DNA from: CAVURW01 sp963743595
GTDB taxonomy: Bacteria; Verrucomicrobiota; Verrucomicrobiia; Methylacidiphilales; UBA1321
Direction: 5' to 3'
NCBI GenBank assembly: GCA_963743595.1
Contig: CAVURW010000236.1
Coordinates: forward strand, 1 to 8,817
Length of the DNA: 8,817 nucleotides
This document shows, one piece after another, positions 1 to 6,162 of the stretch. The notes beneath the pieces were generated by a model that was given only the letters and a program-made list of their open reading frames with translations, searched no databases and was not told where the DNA came from. The translations under genes were made by a program, and so were the position numbers. Each line of letters opens with the position of its first letter. Position 1 is the first letter of the stretch.

Positions 1-225
1 GTCGCGTGGGCGAAATCCATAGGTCAACCGCGTGAGCAGGTGCGTGGACAGGTCGATACTCGCGGAGCTCGGCACTGCAAACGGCCCCGTGCCCGGCGGC
101 AACAGCGGCTTGCGATAGCCCGGCCAACCTTCCAGAACGGTCGAGGGATTATAACTGCAACCCGCTAACGCCAAGCAAACGGTGCCGCACGTGGCGTGGA
201 GGAATTGTCGGCGGGTGAGGTGCAT
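1..225 (-). CDS. DUF1800 family Tat-exported lipoprotein, N-terminal part
   Basis: Reading the minus strand from the ATG at 225-223 gives 75 open codons that run off the window edge, so only the N-terminus is present. Residues 4-9 (TRRQFL) form a twin-arginine motif, followed by a hydrophobic stretch and a lipobox, LAGC, with Cys23 as the expected lipidated residue. The protein is therefore probably exported folded by Tat and anchored in a membrane. After a Pro/Gly-rich linker, residues 61-75 (THLLTRLTYGFRPRD) match the start of DUF1800 domains (typically HLLNRxTFGPRPGD). DUF1800 proteins are usually 450-600 residues, have no well-defined biochemical role, and often sit beside a DUF1501 gene, which here would lie outside the window. 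A short AGG lies 8 bases before the ATG. The DUF1800 call rests on this short motif and the Tat/lipobox architecture; the export signal is the firmer part. Confidence 0.72.
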   Translation of the reverse strand, partial: MHLTRRQFLHATCGTVCLALAGCSYNPSTVLEGWPGYRKPLLPPGTGPFAVPSSASIDLSTHLLTRLTYGFRPRD

Positions 226-324
226 GTAGTCAGCCTGGAGAAAAGACTACTGAACTGGGACTCGAAAATCGTAGCCAGGAAGAGAGTGGGAAGCGAGAGG
301 GAAATGGGGTGATTAGCGGCAAGC
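226..324. other. Intergenic gap with no clear signal
   Basis: These 99 bases separate the TPR/PDZ-like gene from the DUF1800 gene, both on the minus strand. I see no gene, no convincing stem followed by a T-run, and no good -35/-10 pair on the minus strand. The DUF1800 gene could be read from the upstream operon or from a promoter I cannot recognise. Confidence 0.5.
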
Positions 325-1266
325 CTAGTCTACGGTGCTCGCCGGTTTCGGAATTATTTGTGTGAACGGAACTAGGGTGAACCCGAACATGTGGGAGGCG
401 TTCTTCACGGAAATCGCCATGAAGTGATCCTTTCTCCAGACGATGAAATTCATTTGAGCACCATCCAATTCATCGCGGATGAGGCAATACTGGATATTCG
501 ATTCCACGCGAACGCCACTGAGCGCCACGATCACGTCGTCGTTTTTAAACGGATTCTCTTTCCCAGGATCGCTTCCCTGCACCTGCGCACCTGTGGCGGG
601 AGGACCGGAGAACGAGGCGAGAGTCACTTTTATCACGCCATCCGGGAACGCTTTCTTCAGGAGCTCGTCGTACTTGCCTGGAAATACGGTTGGGTTCTGG
701 TGATAGAGCAGATGAAGCGGGCGCTCATCACCGTAGTTGTCCTTCAGCGCTTGCGCATCGCGCTCGGCGGTCGTGAAGTCCTTTTGCTTCACGGCCATCT
801 GGAACTCGGTGTTTAAACCAGTCTCGGAATCGGTGCTGCCCGCTTGACCTGAGAGCGCCTGCGCTTCGGCCTGGAGTCCGTGGTCTGTGTCGTATTTGAT
901 CAACCAATCCAGATGATTGGAAACACCCACTTGGTCGATAGCGCTGGCCGCTCCGTGACGAGCCGCTTCGGCTGCCTCTTTATCGCGACCCAGTTTATGA
1001 AGGAAGTCTGAGAGATTGAAGTAGTAATCAGGAACGAGTTTCGTCTCTTTGTTAAGCACGATCTCCATCTGAGCGGCTGAAACGCGAGGACAAACACTGG
1101 CCCAAGAGAGCGCGTGGAGATTGTAATCACCGAAGGGCAGAAGCGCATTAAAGCGATCCGACGCATCTGGGTAATCAGGGTGCAAATCCATGAGCAAATT
1201 GATATTGGAAGGGTTGATCGCGAGCATGTCCGCCAACTCACCATTCTTAGCTTTAGGCGCGGGCAT
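325..1266 (-). CDS. TPR-like protein with C-terminal PDZ-like domain, possibly a detached C-terminus
   Basis: This is a 313-residue protein read from the ATG at 1266-1264. Residues about 80-135 and 150-190 are helical and TPR-like (for example NLSDFLHKLGRDKEAAEAAR). Residues about 238-288 resemble a degenerate PDZ core: FKNDDVIVALSGVRVESN fits the usual GDxIxxxxGxxV pattern and is followed by the strand NFIVWRKDHFMAISV. PDZ domains of this sort bind peptides and are usually extracytoplasmic in bacteria, yet this ORF has no signal peptide. It also has no Shine-Dalgarno sequence. Its ATG lies four sense codons (NGQI) downstream of the TAA of the large TPR gene, in the same reading frame. It may be translated by coupling from that gene, or it may be the C-terminal part of a longer protein split by a nonsense codon. 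There are no catalytic motifs, so scaffold or protein binding is the only role suggested. The PDZ assignment is pattern recognition, not a profile match. Confidence 0.75.
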   Translation of the reverse strand: MPAPKAKNGELADMLAINPSNINLLMDLHPDYPDASDRFNALLPFGDYNLHALSWASVCPRVSAAQMEIVLNKETKLVPDYYFNLSDFLHKLGRDKEAAEAARHGAASAIDQVGVSNHLDWLIKYDTDHGLQAEAQALSGQAGSTDSETGLNTEFQMAVKQKDFTTAERDAQALKDNYGDERPLHLLYHQNPTVFPGKYDELLKKAFPDGVIKVTLASFSGPPATGAQVQGSDPGKENPFKNDDVIVALSGVRVESNIQYCLIRDELDGAQMNFIVWRKDHFMAISVKNASHMFGFTLVPFTQIIPKPASTVD

Positions 1267-1278
1267 GATTTGGCCGTT

Positions 1279-4200
1279 TTATGCGCGGGTGGGATGCAGA
1301 AATTCCGTTAGACGCGAGTGAGCTTGAAAGGCGGTTCCGAACGGCGCCCCGTTACCGTAGAAGTGATCGAGAATCGCCCGAGCGTCGTCATCGGATGAAA
1401 GCAGGTTCGCGAGATGCATAACGGGCATTTCCGACAATCGAAAGGCTTTGTGCTCTTGTCGAAGCTTTTGTGGCATGTGCTCGATATCGGGATCAAAAAC
1501 CGTTTCAGAATCGGGAAGATTACCGAAGGAGCGTTGCGCGTTATCGAAGAAAGCCTGGTAATTCGTCCGGTCGCCGAGTGTATTGAGCATCCAGTAATCG
1601 TTCGCTTTGAGAATATTGAGCACGTGACGGCGTGCGGAGCTGGCGAACGAATAGATTCCCAGAACTTGGAGTTGCGGCTTGCCCTCTTTATTCGTCACGG
1701 AACCGGTGAGAGGCGTGGCGAGAATGTTGGCCATGGTTTCGGGCGCAAGGCCGGTGCCGGTCTCAATTTTCAGTGCTTTATCGAGCTCTGAAAGCTCGAG
1801 ATTCGCCTGACCATTTCCGTCAAAAAGGCGATGTCCGTTCTCCACACTGACGCGCTCAGCATCGCTGCTGATGGCGCGGCCCCAATCGCTAATCGGCTCC
1901 ACTTTTTTAAACGACTCCAATTTGTGGGCGGCCAAGGTGCCGTTGATATCTGAATCGAGAACCTGGAACCACGCAATTTTCAGCAGCAGCGGTGAAGTCT
2001 CGTCGATTGTAAGAACGCGCCAGTCACCGGACGCCTTAATCTGTAAGGCCTGAAGCCACGTCTTGGCGCTCGGCGGACAATCGGACATCGCCAGATCCTT
2101 TTTAATATCGCTCAACGCATCGGTTTCCCGGCATGCAAAGACTTTCAACGCGGTCTCCGCAATGCGATTGTTCCAGGAGGTGCTTTGCGACAGTGCATCT
2201 GCTAGAGCGAGATGCGCCGTGGCTCGACACAGAAGCGGGCGAATTTCCGAAAAGCTCCCAGCATTTTCCCTCCAGGCCATCGCTAAATCGAGCAGAGCTG
2301 CTTCTTCGTTCACTTGCGGATTCAGCGGTTCAGCAGAGAGGAGCGTAGAGAGCCGGGTGTCTTGATTTGCCAGCGTTTCGCTTCGGAGATCGAGGAGATC
2401 CGCAAGGAATTTTTCGGCCTCCGGGTCCTGGGAGAATGCGGTTGGTGCCGTTGGGTTCAGCTTTTTAACAAAAGCCGAATAGCCACGGGCATCCCAAATG
2501 TAGGTGAGGGGGTAATCGCCCGCTTCACCGTGGTAATCGGGAGTGTTTAAGGTCGTCGCACTCAAGTGGAATGTCGGTGCATCCTTGGAATCCGCTATGA
2601 TCTTGAAACCGTCGTCGGGAAGTGGTTTGCCGGGATTCGCCTGAAGAAAAACTTGATCGCAGATTTGCGTAAGAACGGAGTCGGCGAGCCAATCATCCTC
2701 GGTATTTCCGGGGCAATCTTGAATCAATACAGGAGCGTCATGGGGAATTGGTGCGGCAACAGGATTAACGGCGACATTTGAGCCGCTGCTCAGTCGTTGC
2801 ACTTGAAATTGTGAGGCATAATACTCTTCGGATTCTAACTGTTTGGCATCAACACATTTTTGGAAGTGGTCCTTAGCGCCTGCAAAATCGCTGTCGATCA
2901 GATGTTTTGTAGCTATCCAGTAATCGGCCTCCGCCATCGTTCCTTTTTGTTCTTTGATGCTCGGATTTGAGGCGAACTTCAGTAGGTCCGATTCAGAAAG
3001 CGAACCGAGCAGGTATCTGGCGATTTGAGGAGTCCAGTTATCGTTGTCCTTAAAATAGGGGATGTTACCTTGCAAGTTTTGGGTGGCTACGGCCTTGTTT
3101 CCTTGCTGGGTGGTGTACTGCCATTTGTAGAGCTCCACATAAGCGAAACTGCTGTCTTGCATGGAGGGGTTGATAGCCTCGAGTTCCTCCAGCGCTTCTT
3201 TGAGATGCCCTTTTTGAGCGTAAATGAACGAGCGTTCACGCCGAACGGCGTAGGAGCCTTGCGAGGAATCGGTTCCCAGGATGACCAGTGCTTGCGATAA
3301 GTCCGCGAGCGCGCCGTCCAGATCGCCGAGCCGTCGCTTAACCAGCCCTCGGTCGAAATAGCTGTTGGCGTCCGGCGTCTGTTGAATCACCTTATCCATG
3401 GCCAGCAGCGCACCGGCCAGATCGCCCTTTTTCGCCTTCATTGTGGCAGCATCTCGCTGCCCGCCGGGGTTTGTCGGGGCGTATCGGTTTTCGCCATCCA
3501 GGTCATTGGACGCTTCGTCAGTGTTGTTTAGTTTTGTATCTACTGCGTACCGTTGCGTGTAGGCAAACGCTAATAGGTCGATGTACTCAAAAGCCTCGGC
3601 ATACGCTGCAACTGCTACAGCGAGCTGATTTTTCGCAAGTGCCGCATCGCCCTCGTCGACCTTCGCTTGAGCCCGCTTGGGCCCGAACTCGATCGCATGA
3701 CCCAATTCTTTAGACGCCTCCGGCAATTGCTGAGTACGAAGGTAGAACGTGGCACGTGATACGTAGGCCTCGGCGTTTGTTGGATCAAGCTCGATCGCCT
3801 TTGAATAGCCGTCCAAAGCAGGCTGCATGTCAGGACCCTGGAGAACGCTGGCATGCTCCAGATATGTGATTGAATCGTGCGGGACGATGCTCTTCGCTTT
3901 TTGCAAGTCCTCCAGGCCGGGATCAGGGTCAGGTGCCACCGGATTGTTTGGATCCATGGCGAGAATCCGTTTTGCGTTTGCGCGCTGGGCGTAGACATAG
4001 GGCGACTCCGGCTTCACCTGAATGGCCTGATCGAAATCGGAGATCGCTTCTTCAATTGTCAACTTCCGCACCGCTGGGGTCATCGTGGAGTCAGGGTTTT
4101 GCATCGTCATCATGGCCAAGGTCAGGCGAACTTCCGCTCTGCCCATGCAGGCATCGAAATTGTTCGGATCGATTTGGAGCGCCTTGGTGTAGTCTTTAAC

Positions 4201-4533
4201 GGAGGCCTCCAAGTCGTTGAGCTTGCGCTTCAACCGGCCGCGCACGTTGTAAATCGCTGCGCAGGTCGGAGCGAGATCGAGAGCGGAATCGAGATCATTC
4301 AGGGCGAGCTGGTCCTTCCCGATTCGCGACTCAATCATGGCGCGATTTACCAGCGCAACGGCCAGCTTGGGATCGGCCTGAAGCGCCTTCGTGAAGTCGG
4401 CCACCGCTTCATCGAGATTCCCCTGAACGCTCGCGGTGTTTCCTTTACTGAAATCCGGATTGATCGCCACCTGTTGAGCGACGAGCATTGATGTACCAAC
4501 CAACGACAGGAAAAGGGGGGTGATCAGCCGCAT
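1279..4533 (-). CDS. Large exported tetratricopeptide-repeat protein
   Basis: This is a 1084-residue protein. I start it at the ATG at 4533 because it opens directly with a signal peptide: MRL, a hydrophobic core, then SMLVA before QQ, with likely cleavage near residue 19. The frame stays open upstream to a GTG at 4620, but that start would bury the signal. An AAGGA lies 11 bases before the ATG, a rather long spacing. Residues about 25-455 hold roughly ten TPR units. The clearest are GNLDEAVADFTKALQADPK, DLEASVKDYTKALQIDPNN and MQPALDGYSKAIELDPTN, with the A-x-x-D/Y-x-x-A-(L/I)-x-x-x-P signature; two lie on either side of Pro/Asp-rich inserts. The remaining ~630 residues are largely helical, with no domain I recognise. 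TPR arrays mediate protein-protein contacts, so a periplasmic or envelope scaffold is likely, but no substrate or enzyme activity can be read. The TPR/PDZ-like gene follows in frame 12 bases after the stop, so the two are co-transcribed or were once one gene. Confidence 0.9.
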   Translation of the reverse strand: MRLITPLFLSLVGTSMLVAQQVAINPDFSKGNTASVQGNLDEAVADFTKALQADPKLAVALVNRAMIESRIGKDQLALNDLDSALDLAPTCAAIYNVRGRLKRKLNDLEASVKDYTKALQIDPNNFDACMGRAEVRLTLAMMTMQNPDSTMTPAVRKLTIEEAISDFDQAIQVKPESPYVYAQRANAKRILAMDPNNPVAPDPDPGLEDLQKAKSIVPHDSITYLEHASVLQGPDMQPALDGYSKAIELDPTNAEAYVSRATFYLRTQQLPEASKELGHAIEFGPKRAQAKVDEGDAALAKNQLAVAVAAYAEAFEYIDLLAFAYTQRYAVDTKLNNTDEASNDLDGENRYAPTNPGGQRDAATMKAKKGDLAGALLAMDKVIQQTPDANSYFDRGLVKRRLGDLDGALADLSQALVILGTDSSQGSYAVRRERSFIYAQKGHLKEALEELEAINPSMQDSSFAYVELYKWQYTTQQGNKAVATQNLQGNIPYFKDNDNWTPQIARYLLGSLSESDLLKFASNPSIKEQKGTMAEADYWIATKHLIDSDFAGAKDHFQKCVDAKQLESEEYYASQFQVQRLSSGSNVAVNPVAAPIPHDAPVLIQDCPGNTEDDWLADSVLTQICDQVFLQANPGKPLPDDGFKIIADSKDAPTFHLSATTLNTPDYHGEAGDYPLTYIWDARGYSAFVKKLNPTAPTAFSQDPEAEKFLADLLDLRSETLANQDTRLSTLLSAEPLNPQVNEEAALLDLAMAWRENAGSFSEIRPLLCRATAHLALADALSQSTSWNNRIAETALKVFACRETDALSDIKKDLAMSDCPPSAKTWLQALQIKASGDWRVLTIDETSPLLLKIAWFQVLDSDINGTLAAHKLESFKKVEPISDWGRAISSDAERVSVENGHRLFDGNGQANLELSELDKALKIETGTGLAPETMANILATPLTGSVTNKEGKPQLQVLGIYSFASSARRHVLNILKANDYWMLNTLGDRTNYQAFFDNAQRSFGNLPDSETVFDPDIEHMPQKLRQEHKAFRLSEMPVMHLANLLSSDDDARAILDHFYGNGAPFGTAFQAHSRLTEFLHPTRA

Positions 4534-4606
4534 CCTGCGACTTTTCCTTAATGCGGCTCGATTGCAAGACGCATTCGATAAATTAGAATGGCGATTGGTC
4601 GGGACC

Positions 4607-4644
4607 GAAGTAGCGACCACCCTTTGGTCACTATTTACTACTTC
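4607..4644. promoter_or_regulatory. Bulged hairpin in the leader of the large TPR gene
   Basis: On the plus strand GAAGTA (4607-4612) pairs with TACTTC (4639-4644), and GCGACCA (4613-4619) pairs with TGGTCAC (4625-4631, one mismatch in DNA). The loop is CCCTT, with a one-sided 7-base bulge at 4632-4638. In the minus-strand transcript the mismatch becomes a G-U pair, giving 13 pairs in total. It lies about 75 bases before the TPR start and 35 bases after the SUKH-like stop. No T-run follows on the minus strand, so a classical intrinsic terminator is doubtful. An RNA leader structure, a Rho-type or processing site, or a protein operator are alternatives. Confidence 0.4.
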
Positions 4645-4678
4645 ACTGATTCGTACTGGTGAACTCCAAAAATCTTGC

Positions 4679-5407
4679 TCAGCTAATCAGAAACCGTGGA
4701 AAGCCAGCTTCCCTCAGAAACTTATCCGATTCATCGTTTTGACCGGAGACTCTCTCTGAGAAATCACCCATGTCTTTTACAATATCAAGGACTCGTAAGA
4801 GGTCGTTTCCTGATTCTGCATGGATCCAAAAATGCGTGAACCCATAGTCGAACCGTTCTAATCGCAAGTGAAATCCCTCGTCTTCAAAGCGGTGGCAGAT
4901 GGGGTGAGGCTCACTATACCAACCCAGAGTTGTGGGAATTAATTTGGGTAGGACCGATTTTAAGTGGGATAAATGTTCCTTAGTGATATCGCTCGCGTCG
5001 GCATAGGCACCGAAAGGAAGATTGTTTGGCCAATCCCAAGGCTGGACGAAAATAAGGTCGGAAAACAATTCACAGACTTTTTCCCAACCCCGATCATCAC
5101 GGTTGTTTACATAAACAGGTGGGTCATCACTCCCATTTAAAAGAACTCCCCATTCGCAGCACCCTTGGTTTTCCAGCATGATGGTAAGGAACTTACCATT
5201 AATTGCCTCGGCGATTCGGAAGTCATCGAGACGTAAAAAATTGTCTTGGCTGGATGCAATTTTAACGGCGTCTGCACGTGCTACCCATTCTTTAACGGAT
5301 GCAGGGAACGAGACGCCCAGTCTTTGTTCAGTACTTGTCGCCTGTCCAGACAAACTCACATCAGGAAATGGTAATCTTAGTTCAAGATAAAGACGTTCAT
5401 GAAACAT
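4679..5407 (-). CDS. SMI1/KNR4 (SUKH)-like protein with C-terminal extension
   Basis: This is a 242-residue, acidic, soluble protein with no signal peptide or membrane segment. Residues about 24-45 (TEQRLGVSFPASVKEWVAR) match the opening helix of SUKH domains, usually E..LG..LP.....fl. Residues 79-100 carry the ENQGxCxWGVLLNGSDDPPVYV-type segment common in SMI1/KNR4 proteins, followed by a 'W..V...FSDLI' stretch near 108-119 that suits the closing helix. SUKH proteins are known mainly as immunity proteins against contact-dependent or polymorphic toxins, and some are regulatory scaffolds. Residues about 130-242 form an extra segment rich in aromatic and acidic residues that I do not recognise. 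It could be a second divergent domain. No toxin gene is visible nearby. The ATG at 5407 has no Shine-Dalgarno sequence. The gene looks more AT-rich than leuS, which would fit acquired cargo. The family call is by motif and is moderately sure. Confidence 0.62.
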   Translation of the reverse strand: MFHERLYLELRLPFPDVSLSGQATSTEQRLGVSFPASVKEWVARADAVKIASSQDNFLRLDDFRIAEAINGKFLTIMLENQGCCEWGVLLNGSDDPPVYVNNRDDRGWEKVCELFSDLIFVQPWDWPNNLPFGAYADASDITKEHLSHLKSVLPKLIPTTLGWYSEPHPICHRFEDEGFHLRLERFDYGFTHFWIHAESGNDLLRVLDIVKDMGDFSERVSGQNDESDKFLREAGFPRFLIS

Positions 5408-5433
5408 GGTTTACACATTAGAGGCAATCAAGA

Positions 5434-5489
5434 GCAGCGCTGCAATCGCTGCCTGATGAAAGTTAGGAATCGGGCGAAAAGATTGCAGC
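5434..5489 (-). promoter_or_regulatory. Overlapping, mutually exclusive inverted repeats between Clp_N and SUKH-like genes
   Basis: One perfect 9-base inverted repeat joins GCTGCAATC (5439-5447) with GATTGCAGC (5481-5489) across a 33-base loop. A second, more compact one joins GCAGCG (5434-5439) with CGCTGC (5447-5452). They share bases 5439 and 5447, so only one can form at a time. In the minus-strand transcript the long-range stem starts first and the compact stem forms last, just before the SUKH-like start. The sequence after the compact stem is only weakly T-rich (TCTTGATT). The layout resembles antiterminator and terminator halves of an attenuator, but no T-run, leader peptide or known ligand motif supports that. 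Confidence 0.35.
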
Positions 5490-5495
5490 TTTCAC

Positions 5496-6029
5496 TCAAA
5501 CGCCGGGCATTTTCCAAAGAGGCGGCCGTACTTTTTCGCTGAACGCTAGATAGCCAGTAAACAAATCAGCATGAAAATGAGCGGAGGTGTATTGAGGATT
5601 CTGGGCAATAAAGTGTTTCAGAAGTAATGAAGCAGGAAGGCTCGCTCTCTCCACCCCTATTGAATAAAGCAGATGGTCGCAGAGCACCTCCAGGTGATTA
5701 TTCATTTGCGCAGTTTTTCGAGCATGCAATAATATGCCTCTGAGACGGGGGGTAAGAGGCAAGTAGGAAGGAATAGGTCGATCGATTTTCACTCGAGATT
5801 GAGAATCAAGATCCTCATAAAAGGCGCTAAGGTTGACTTTGAGTGCCCCCAAGGTTTGAGATACGACATGGTCCGGTGCCAGTGTCCGGAACGATAGAAA
5901 GACATGTTCTACGCCGACGTAATCAACCGGGAACGAAAAGGCAAGTCTCTCTGCTTCAATTAAGAGTGTTTTTAGTTCAGAAGAATCTCGGGCTCTACGA
6001 AAACGAAGCCATTGAAGCATAATCGCCAT
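5496..6029 (-). CDS. Stand-alone Clp N-terminal (Clp_N) domain protein
   Basis: The protein has 177 residues from the ATG at 6029. An in-frame GTG lies at 6035 and another ATG at 6020, and none has a Shine-Dalgarno sequence; the 6020 start gives a typical N-terminus for the family. It contains the two helical repeats of a Clp N domain. The first, about residues 18-75, includes EAERLAFSFPVDYVGVEHVF; the second, about 90-142, includes LTPRLRGILLHARKTAQ followed by DHLLYSIG. In ClpA/ClpC/ClpB this ~140-residue domain recruits substrates and adaptors to the AAA+ unfoldase ring. Here there is no Walker A or B motif, and the ORF ends after a short aromatic tail. The protein therefore cannot unfold substrates itself. 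It could act as an adaptor, decoy or regulator of a full-length Clp elsewhere, as stand-alone Clp_N proteins are thought to do, but nothing in the sequence decides this. It is transcribed towards the SUKH-like gene 88 bases downstream. Confidence 0.8.
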   Translation of the reverse strand: MAIMLQWLRFRRARDSSELKTLLIEAERLAFSFPVDYVGVEHVFLSFRTLAPDHVVSQTLGALKVNLSAFYEDLDSQSRVKIDRPIPSYLPLTPRLRGILLHARKTAQMNNHLEVLCDHLLYSIGVERASLPASLLLKHFIAQNPQYTSAHFHADLFTGYLAFSEKVRPPLWKMPGV

Positions 6030-6045
6030 GATCACACGGTGCTCA

Positions 6046-6053
6046 AATATAAC
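6046..6053. promoter_or_regulatory. Candidate divergent -10 elements
   Basis: TATAAC on the plus strand (6048-6053) and TATATT on the minus strand (6051-6046) each match the sigma70 -10 consensus at five of six bases. They sit in the gap between the divergently transcribed Clp_N gene and leuS. Neither has a recognisable -35 at 16-18 bases, so this is only a position where divergent promoters could lie. Confidence 0.25.
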
Positions 6054-6099
6054 CGAATTATTTCCCGCACCTTATTTGCCCTCGGCGCTTCTTTTTTCC

Positions 6100-6159
6100 A
6101 TGACCGATCCATCGCGGTTTGCGATGATCGCCGCTATCGCCGCTCAACATTTCGATTAA
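6100..6159 (+). CDS. Possible 19-codon leader ORF immediately upstream of leuS
   Basis: An ATG at 6100 opens a 19-residue frame, MTDPSRFAMIAAIAAQHFD, ending in TAA at 6157-6159. The leuS ATG follows after one further codon, and the two frames are the same. There is no Shine-Dalgarno sequence before 6100 (the preceding bases are a pyrimidine run). It contains no leucine codons, so a classical leucine-attenuation leader is not supported. It might feed ribosomes to leuS by termination-reinitiation, since leuS has no ribosome binding site of its own. It might also be a remnant of a longer LeuRS N-terminus, or chance. Confidence 0.3.
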   Translation: MTDPSRFAMIAAIAAQHFD

Positions 6160-6162
6160 TAT

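Noticed and set aside
391..816. A 141-codon plus-strand ORF
   Set aside because: It is opposite the TPR/PDZ-like gene, has no ribosome binding site and no recognisable domain, and is read as a shadow frame.
3877..4491. A 204-codon plus-strand ORF
   Set aside because: It lies entirely opposite the TPR repeats of the large minus-strand gene. Its composition (many Arg, His and Cys) is typical of an antisense shadow and it shows no family signature.
4534..4620. N-terminal extension of the large TPR protein to a GTG at 4620
   Set aside because: It would place 29 basic and polar residues before a clear signal peptide that starts with ATG at 4533, and the added segment contains the leader hairpin. 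The ATG at 4533 has an AAGGA upstream.
5496..6035. GTG at 6035 as the start of the Clp_N gene
   Set aside because: It adds only two residues before an ATG at 6029 and has no better ribosome binding site. ATG at 6029 or 6020 is preferred.
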